Below are positions 58,598 through 64,000 of a stretch of 64,000 bases of DNA, in pieces (positions within the stretch are counted from its first letter, which is position 1; every line of letters begins with the position of its first letter). Below the pieces are notes generated by a model. The model was given only the letters and a program-made list of their open reading frames with translations. It did no database searches and was not told the DNA's origin. Both the position numbers and the translations under genes were made by a program. This DNA comes from Marthasterias glacialis (taxonomy: Eukaryota; Echinodermata; Asteroidea; Forcipulatida; Asteriidae): the NCBI GenBank assembly GCA_911728455.2, contig OU452227.1, forward strand, positions 20,555,431-20,619,430, in the 5' to 3' direction.

Positions 58598-61569
58598 GTT
58601 GCTAAGTCTTGTTTTCACTCTGTTACAGTTTCGTGTACAAAAGTGCCAATAGACAGGCGTTTGAAGCGCATTCGGAGCAGCCCCGCTCCCTGGTAGTTTC
58701 AAGGCGGAAGATGGCCCTGGCTGGCCGGGAAAACCGGATTTTCGGATGCAGCACTATGGCAGCTACCTGCAGGTACAACAAATTTCTCTCTAGCCTCATT
58801 ATTTCTGGAGTTATTGGCCGTGGCGCTGCCGACTTCTTTTTTCGTTTTTTTTTTTTTTTTTGCTGGCTTCAGTCCAGCACACACGTAGCGGCCTTGGCTA
58901 TTGTTGACGTACACAGAGCATGGCCGTTTGCACTGGACATCTTCGGGGTGTCCTCACTCCGCGGTCCCTGGCATCCTCCCTGTTAATTCCACAGCCCAAA
59001 GACCGGCATTTCCGGAAAGCCCATGAGCAGGGCTTTCTACACTGTCAGACTTGTCAGTTTTCCGCCAATAATTTGGGAGATAGGGACGTTGCTAAGTTTT
59101 GTTTTTACTCTGTTACAGTTTCGTGTACAAAAGTGCCATTAGACAGGCGTTTGAAGCGCATTCGGAGCAGCCCCGCTCCCTGGTAGTTTCAAGGCGGAAG
59201 ATGTCCCTGGCTGGCCGGGAAAACTGGATTTTCGGATGCAGGACTATGGCAGCTACCTGCAGGTACAAGAAATTTCTCTGTAGCCCCATTATTTCTGGAG
59301 TAATTGGCCGTGGCGCTGCCGACTTCTTTATTCGGATTTTTTTTTTTTTTTTTTTTTTTGCTGGCTTCAGTTCAGCACACACGTAGCGGCCTTGGCTATT
59401 GTTGACGTACACAGAGCATGGCCGTTTGCACTGGACATCTTCGGGTGTCCTCACTCCGCGGTCTCTGGCATCCTCCCTGTTAATTCCACAGCCCCAAGAC
59501 CGACATTTTCGGAAAGCCCATGAGCAGGGCTTTCTAACAGTGTCAGACTTGTCAGTTTTCCGCCAATAATTTGGGAGATAGGGCCGTTGCTAAGTCTTGT
59601 TTTCACTCTGTTACAGTTTCGTGTACAAAAGCGCCATTAGACAGGCGTTTGAAGCGCATTCGGAGCAGCCCCGCTCCCTGGTAGTTTCAAGGCGGAAGAT
59701 GTCCCTGGCTGGCCCGGAAAACCGGATTTTCGGATGCAGGACTATGGCAGCCACCAGCAGGTACAAGAAATTTCTCAATAGCCCCATTATTACTGGAGTT
59801 ATTGGCCGTGGCGCTGCCGACTTCTTTTTTCGGTTTTTTTTTTTTTTTTTTTTTTTGCTGGCTTCAGTCCAGCACACACGTAGCGGCCTTGGCTATTGTT
59901 GACGTACACAGAGCATGGCCGTTTGCACTGGACATCTTCGGGGTGTCCTCACTCCGCGGTCCCTGGCATCCTCCCTGTTAATCCCACAGCCCCAAAACCG
60001 GCATTTTCGGAAAGCCCATGAGCAGGGCTTTCTAACAGTGTTAGACTTGTCAGTTTTCCGCCAATAATATGGGAGATAGGGTCGTTGCTAAGTCTTGTTT
60101 TCACTCTGTTACAGTTTCGTGTACAAAAGTTCCATTAGGCAGGCGTTTGAAGCGCATTCGGAGCAGCCCCGCTCCCTGGTGGTTTCAAGGCGGAAGATGG
60201 CCCTGACTGGCCGGGAAAACTTGATTTTCGGATGCAGGACTATGGAAGCTACCTGCAGGTAAAAGAAATTTCTCTCTAGCCCCATTATTTCTGGAGTTAT
60301 TGGCCGTGGCGCTGCCGACTTCTTTATTCGGATTTTTTTTTTTTTTTTTTTGCTGGCTTCAGTCCAGCACGCACGTAGCGGCCTTGGCTATTGTTGACGT
60401 ACACAGAGCATGGCCGTTTTCACTGGACATCTTCGGGGTGTCCTCACTTCGCGGTCCCTGGCATCCTCCCTGTTAAACCCACAGCCCCAAGACCGCCATT
60501 TTCGGAAAGCCCATGAGCAGGGCTTTCTAACAGTGTTAGACTTGTCAGTTTTCCGCCAATAATATGGGAGATAGGGCCGTTGCTAAGTCTTGTTTTCACT
60601 CTGTTACAGTTTCGTGTACAAAAGTTCCATTAGGCAGGCGTTTGAAGCGCATTCGGAGCAGCCCCGCTCCCTGGTAGTTTCAAGGCGGAAGATGTCCCTG
60701 GCTGGCCGGGAAAACCAGATTTTCGGATGCAGGACTATGGCAGCTACCTGCAGGTACAAGAAATTTCTCTCTAGCCCCATTATTTCTGGAGTTATTGGCC
60801 GTGGCCCTGCCGATTTCCTTTTTCGGATTTTTTTTTTTTTTTTTTCGCTGGCTTCAGTCCAGCACACACGTAGCGGCCTTGGCTATTGTTGACGTACACA
60901 GAGCATTGCCGTTTGCACTGGACATCTTCGGGATGTCCTCACTCCGCGGCCCCTGGCATCCTCCCTGTTAATCCCACAGCCCCAAAACCGGCATTTTCGG
61001 AAAGCCCATGAGCAGGGCTTTCTAACAGTGTCAGACTTGTCAGTTTTCCGCCAATAATTTGGGAGATAGGGCCGTTGCTAAGTCTTGTTTTCACTCTGTT
61101 ACAGTTTCGTGTACAAAAGTGCCATTAGACAGGCGTTTGAAGTGCATTCGGAGCAGCCCCGCTCCCTGGTAGTTTCAAGGCGGAAGATGGCCCTGGCTGG
61201 CCGCGAAAACCGGATTTTCGGATGCAGGACTATGGCAGCTACCTGCAGGTACAAGAAATTTCTGTGTAGCCCCATTATTTCTGGAGTTATTGGCCGTGGC
61301 GCTGCCGACTTCTTTATTCGGCTTTTTTTTTTTTTTTTTTTTGCTGGCTTCAGTCCAGCACACACGTACCGGCCTTTGCTATTGTTGACGTACACAGAGC
61401 ATGGCCGTTTGCACTGGACATCTTCGGGGTGTCCTCACTCCGCGGTCTCTGGCATCCTCCCTGTTAATCCCACAGCCCCTAGACCAACATTTTCGGAAAG
61501 CCCATGAGCAGGGCTTTCTAACAGTGTTAGACTTGTCAGTTTTCCGCCAATAATATGGGAGATAGGGCC
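58598..61569 (+). repeat. Six-unit-period block, first copy (units 119-124)
   Basis: Unit starts are 58598, 59088, 59586, 60084, 60579 and 61074. Markers: GCAGCACTATGG with TTTCTACACTGTCAG; GGGACGTTGC with GAGTAATTGG; AAAGCGCC with GCCACCAGCAGG; GGTCGTTGC with AAAGTTCCATTAGGC; TGGCCCTGCCGATTTCC; and GAAGTGCATTCGG. The first five recur at an offset of about 2970-2972 bp. The match also reaches back about 200 bp upstream, since CCTTTGCTATTG and AGACCAACATTTTC occur near 58400-58520 and 61372-61490. Confidence 0.92.
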
Positions 61570-64000
61570 GTTGCTAAGTCTTGTTTTCACTCTGTTACAG
61601 TTTCGTGTACAAAAGTGCCAATAGACAGGCGTTTGAAGCGCATTCGGAGCAGCCCCGCTCCCTGGTAGTTTCAAGGCGGAAGATGGCCCTGGCTGGCCGG
61701 GAAAACCGGATTTTCGGATGCAGCACTATGGCAGCTACCTGCAGGTACAACAAATTTCTCTCTAGCCTCATTATTTCTGGAGTTATTGGCCGTGGCGCTG
61801 CCGACTTCTTTTTTCGTTTTTTTTTTTTTTTTGCTGGCTTCAGTCCAGCACACACGTAGCGGCCTTGGCTATTGTTGACGTACACAGAGCATGGCCGTTT
61901 GCACTGGACATCTTCGGGGTGTCCTCACTCCGCGGTCCCTGGCATCCTCCCTGTTAATTCCACAGCCCAAAGACCGGCATTTCCGGAAAGCCCATGAGCA
62001 GGGCTTTCTACACTGTCAGACTTGTCAGTTTTCCGCCAATAATTTGGGAGATAGGGACGTTGCTAAGTTTTGTTTTTACTCTGTTACAGTTTCGTGTACA
62101 AAAGTGCCATTAGACAGGCGTTTGAAGCGCATTCGGAGCAGCCCCGCTCCCTGGTAGTTTCAAGGCGGAAGATGTCCCTGGCTGGCCGGGAAAACTGGAT
62201 TTTCGGATGCAGGACTATGGCAGCTACCTGCAGGTACAAGAAATTTCTCTGTAGCCCCATTATTTCTGGAGTAATTGGCCGTGGCGCTGCCGACTTCTTT
62301 ATTCGGATTTTTTTTTTTTTTTTTTTTTTGCTGGCTTCAGTTCAGCACACACGTAGCGGCCTTGGCTATTGTTGACGTACACAGAGCATGGCCGTTTGCA
62401 CTGGACATCTTCGGGTGTCCTCACTCCGCGGTCTCTGGCATCCTCCCTGTTAATTCCACAGCCCCAAGACCGACATTTTCGGAAAGCCCATGAGCAGGGC
62501 TTTCTAACAGTGTCAGACTTGTCAGTTTTCCGCCAATAATTTGGGAGATAGGGCCGTTGCTAAGTCTTGTTTTCACTCTGTTACAGTTTCGTGTACAAAA
62601 GCGCCATTAGACAGGCGTTTGAAGCGCATTCGGAGCAGCCCCGCTCCCTGGTAGTTTCAAGGCGGAAGATGTCCCTGGCTGGCCCGGAAAACCGGATTTT
62701 CGGATGCAGGACTATGGCAGCCACCAGCAGGTACAAGAAATTTCTCAATAGCCCCATTATTACTGGAGTTATTGGCCGTGGCGCTGCCGACTTCTTTTTT
62801 CGGTTTTTTTTTTTTTTTTTTTTTTTGCTGGCTTCAGTCCAGCACACACGTAGCGGCCTTGGCTATTGTTGACGTACACAGAGCATGGCCGTTTGCACTG
62901 GACATCTTCGGGGTGTCCTCACTCCGCGGTCCCTGGCATCCTCCCTGTTAATCCCACAGCCCCAAAACCGGCATTTTCGGAAAGCCCATGAGCAGGGCTT
63001 TCTAACAGTGTTAGACTTGTCAGTTTTCCGCCAATAATATGGGAGATAGGGTCGTTGCTAAGTCTTGTTTTCACTCTGTTACAGTTTCGTGTACAAAAGT
63101 TCCATTAGGCAGGCGTTTGAAGCGCATTCGGAGCAGCCCCGCTCCCTGGTGGTTTCAAGGCGGAAGATGGCCCTGACTGGCCGGGAAAACTTGATTTTCG
63201 GATGCAGGACTATGGAAGCTACCTGCAGGTAAAAGAAATTTCTCTCTAGCCCCATTATTTCTGGAGTTATTGGCCGTGGCGCTGCCGACTTCTTTATTCG
63301 GATTTTTTTTTTTTTTTTTTTTCTGGCTTCAGTCCAGCACGCACGTAGCGGCCTTGGCTATTGTTGACGTACACAGAGCATGGCCGTTTTCACTGGACAT
63401 CTTCGGGGTGTCCTCACTCCGCGGTCCCTGGCATCCTCCCTGTTAAACCCACAGCCCCAAGACCGCCATTTTCGGAAAGCCCATGAGCAGGGCTTTCTAA
63501 CAGTGTTAGACTTGTCAGTTTTCCGCCAATAATATGGGAGATAGGGCCGTTGCTAAGTCTTGTTTTCACTCTGTTACAGTTTCGTGTACAAAAGTTCCAT
63601 TAGGCAGGCGTTTGAAGCGCATTCGGAGCAGCCCCGCTCCCTGGTAGTTTCAAGGCGGAAGATGTCCCTGGCTGGCCGGGAAAACCAGATTTTCGGATGC
63701 AGGACTATGGCAGCTACCTGCAGGTACAAGAAATTTCTCTCTAGCCCCATTATTTCTGGAGTAATTGGCCGTGGCCCTGCCGATTTCCTTTTTCGGATTT
63801 TTTTTTTTTTTTTTTTCGCTGGCTTCAGTCCAGCACACACGTAGCGGCCTTGGCTATTGTTGACGTACACAGAGCATTGCCGTTTGCACTGGACATCTTC
63901 GGGATGTCCTCACTCCGCGGCCCCTGGCATCCTCCCTGTTAATCCCACAGCCCCAAAACCGGCATTTTCGGAAAGCCCATGAGCAGGGCTTTCTAACAGT
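61570..64000 (+). repeat. Six-unit-period block, second copy, cut by the window end (units 125-129)
   Basis: Unit starts are 61570, 62059, 62556, 63054 and 63549; the last unit is cut after about 452 bp. Few differences from the first copy are visible: TCACTCCGCGG near 63415 versus TCACTTCGCGG near 60445, GGAGTAATTGG near 63760 versus GGAGTTATTGG near 60789, and T-run lengths. The block may continue beyond the window. Confidence 0.92.

Larger units (their letters stand above)
1..64000 (+). repeat. Tandem satellite array, about 129 copies of a ~496-bp unit
   Basis: The whole window is a head-to-tail array. With the unit start set at GTTGCTAAG, starts fall at 1, 500, 992, 1492, 1984 and so on to 63054 and 63549, giving a mean period of about 496.5 bp and lengths of about 489-504 bp. 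Most of the length variation comes from one poly-T tract per unit. All copies share one orientation, and no spacing irregularity suggests an inserted element. Neither array edge is present; the last unit is cut at the window end. Copies differ by scattered substitutions, and shared variants define subfamilies and higher-order blocks. I do not recognise the family. The T tracts of up to about 30 nt and the array architecture point to eukaryotic nuclear DNA. Confidence 0.97.

Noticed and set aside
1..64000. CRISPR array
   Set aside because: The period is ~496 bp and the whole unit is repeated. There are no short repeats separated by unique spacers and no cas genes.
1..64000. Ribosomal DNA or 5S gene array
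   Set aside because: No rRNA core sequences are recognisable, and no Pol III A-box/B-box pair (no GGTTCGA-type B box) was seen in the unit.

Overview
The window is one uninterrupted, head-to-tail tandem array. I traced 129 copies of a unit averaging about 496.5 bp (unit starts at 1, 500, 992, 1492 ... 63054, 63549; lengths about 489-504 bp). All copies lie on the same strand, and no unique sequence, transposon, inversion or array edge appears between positions 1 and 64000. I see no protein-coding gene, tRNA, rRNA or CRISPR. The long reading frames are by-products of a stop-poor repeat: they lack an ATG start, run on both strands at once, and are broken in several copies. This is satellite or macrosatellite DNA of a eukaryotic nuclear genome. 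I do not recognise the family and cannot name the species. The unit keeps about two dozen CpGs, which would be unusual for old, methylated vertebrate satellite.

Unit anatomy, using unit 1 (1-499) as reference: a pyrimidine-rich stretch ending in CAG (about 10-31); a segment with a GCGGAAGATGGCC motif (107-119); a 12-bp palindrome TACCTGCAGGTA (167-178); a poly-T tract (248-272) followed by GCTGGCTTCAG; a TGACGTAC motif (316-323); CCGCGG (370-375); and a hairpin with an 8-bp perfect stem (426-448). The unit looks like an old dimer. A chain of landmarks in positions 1-218 recurs in the same order in 219-499, so the present ~496-bp unit probably descends from a ~220-bp repeat whose second half gained the poly-T tract and other sequence.

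Above the unit level, the array is a patchwork of local higher-order duplications whose size changes along the window: an 11-unit block copied once (1-5462 and 5463-10922), with two-unit duplications nested inside; a mixed region (10923-23840) containing three units with a perfect TGACGTCA; three-unit steps (23841-26813); a five-unit block (26814-29287, 29288-31761) with a shuffled third copy to 34253; a three-unit block with a one-unit spacer (35239-38711); three-unit and seven-unit spaced copies (40706-48658); a five-unit block (49648-52138, 52139-54628); a three-unit block in nearly identical triplicate (54132-about 58200); and a six-unit-period duplication (58598-64000).

The poly-T tract is the fastest-changing part. 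It varies in length, gains or loses C and G interruptions, and differs even between blocks that otherwise match. Any function (transcription, splicing, chromatin) is inference from motifs; the repeat structure itself is read directly.
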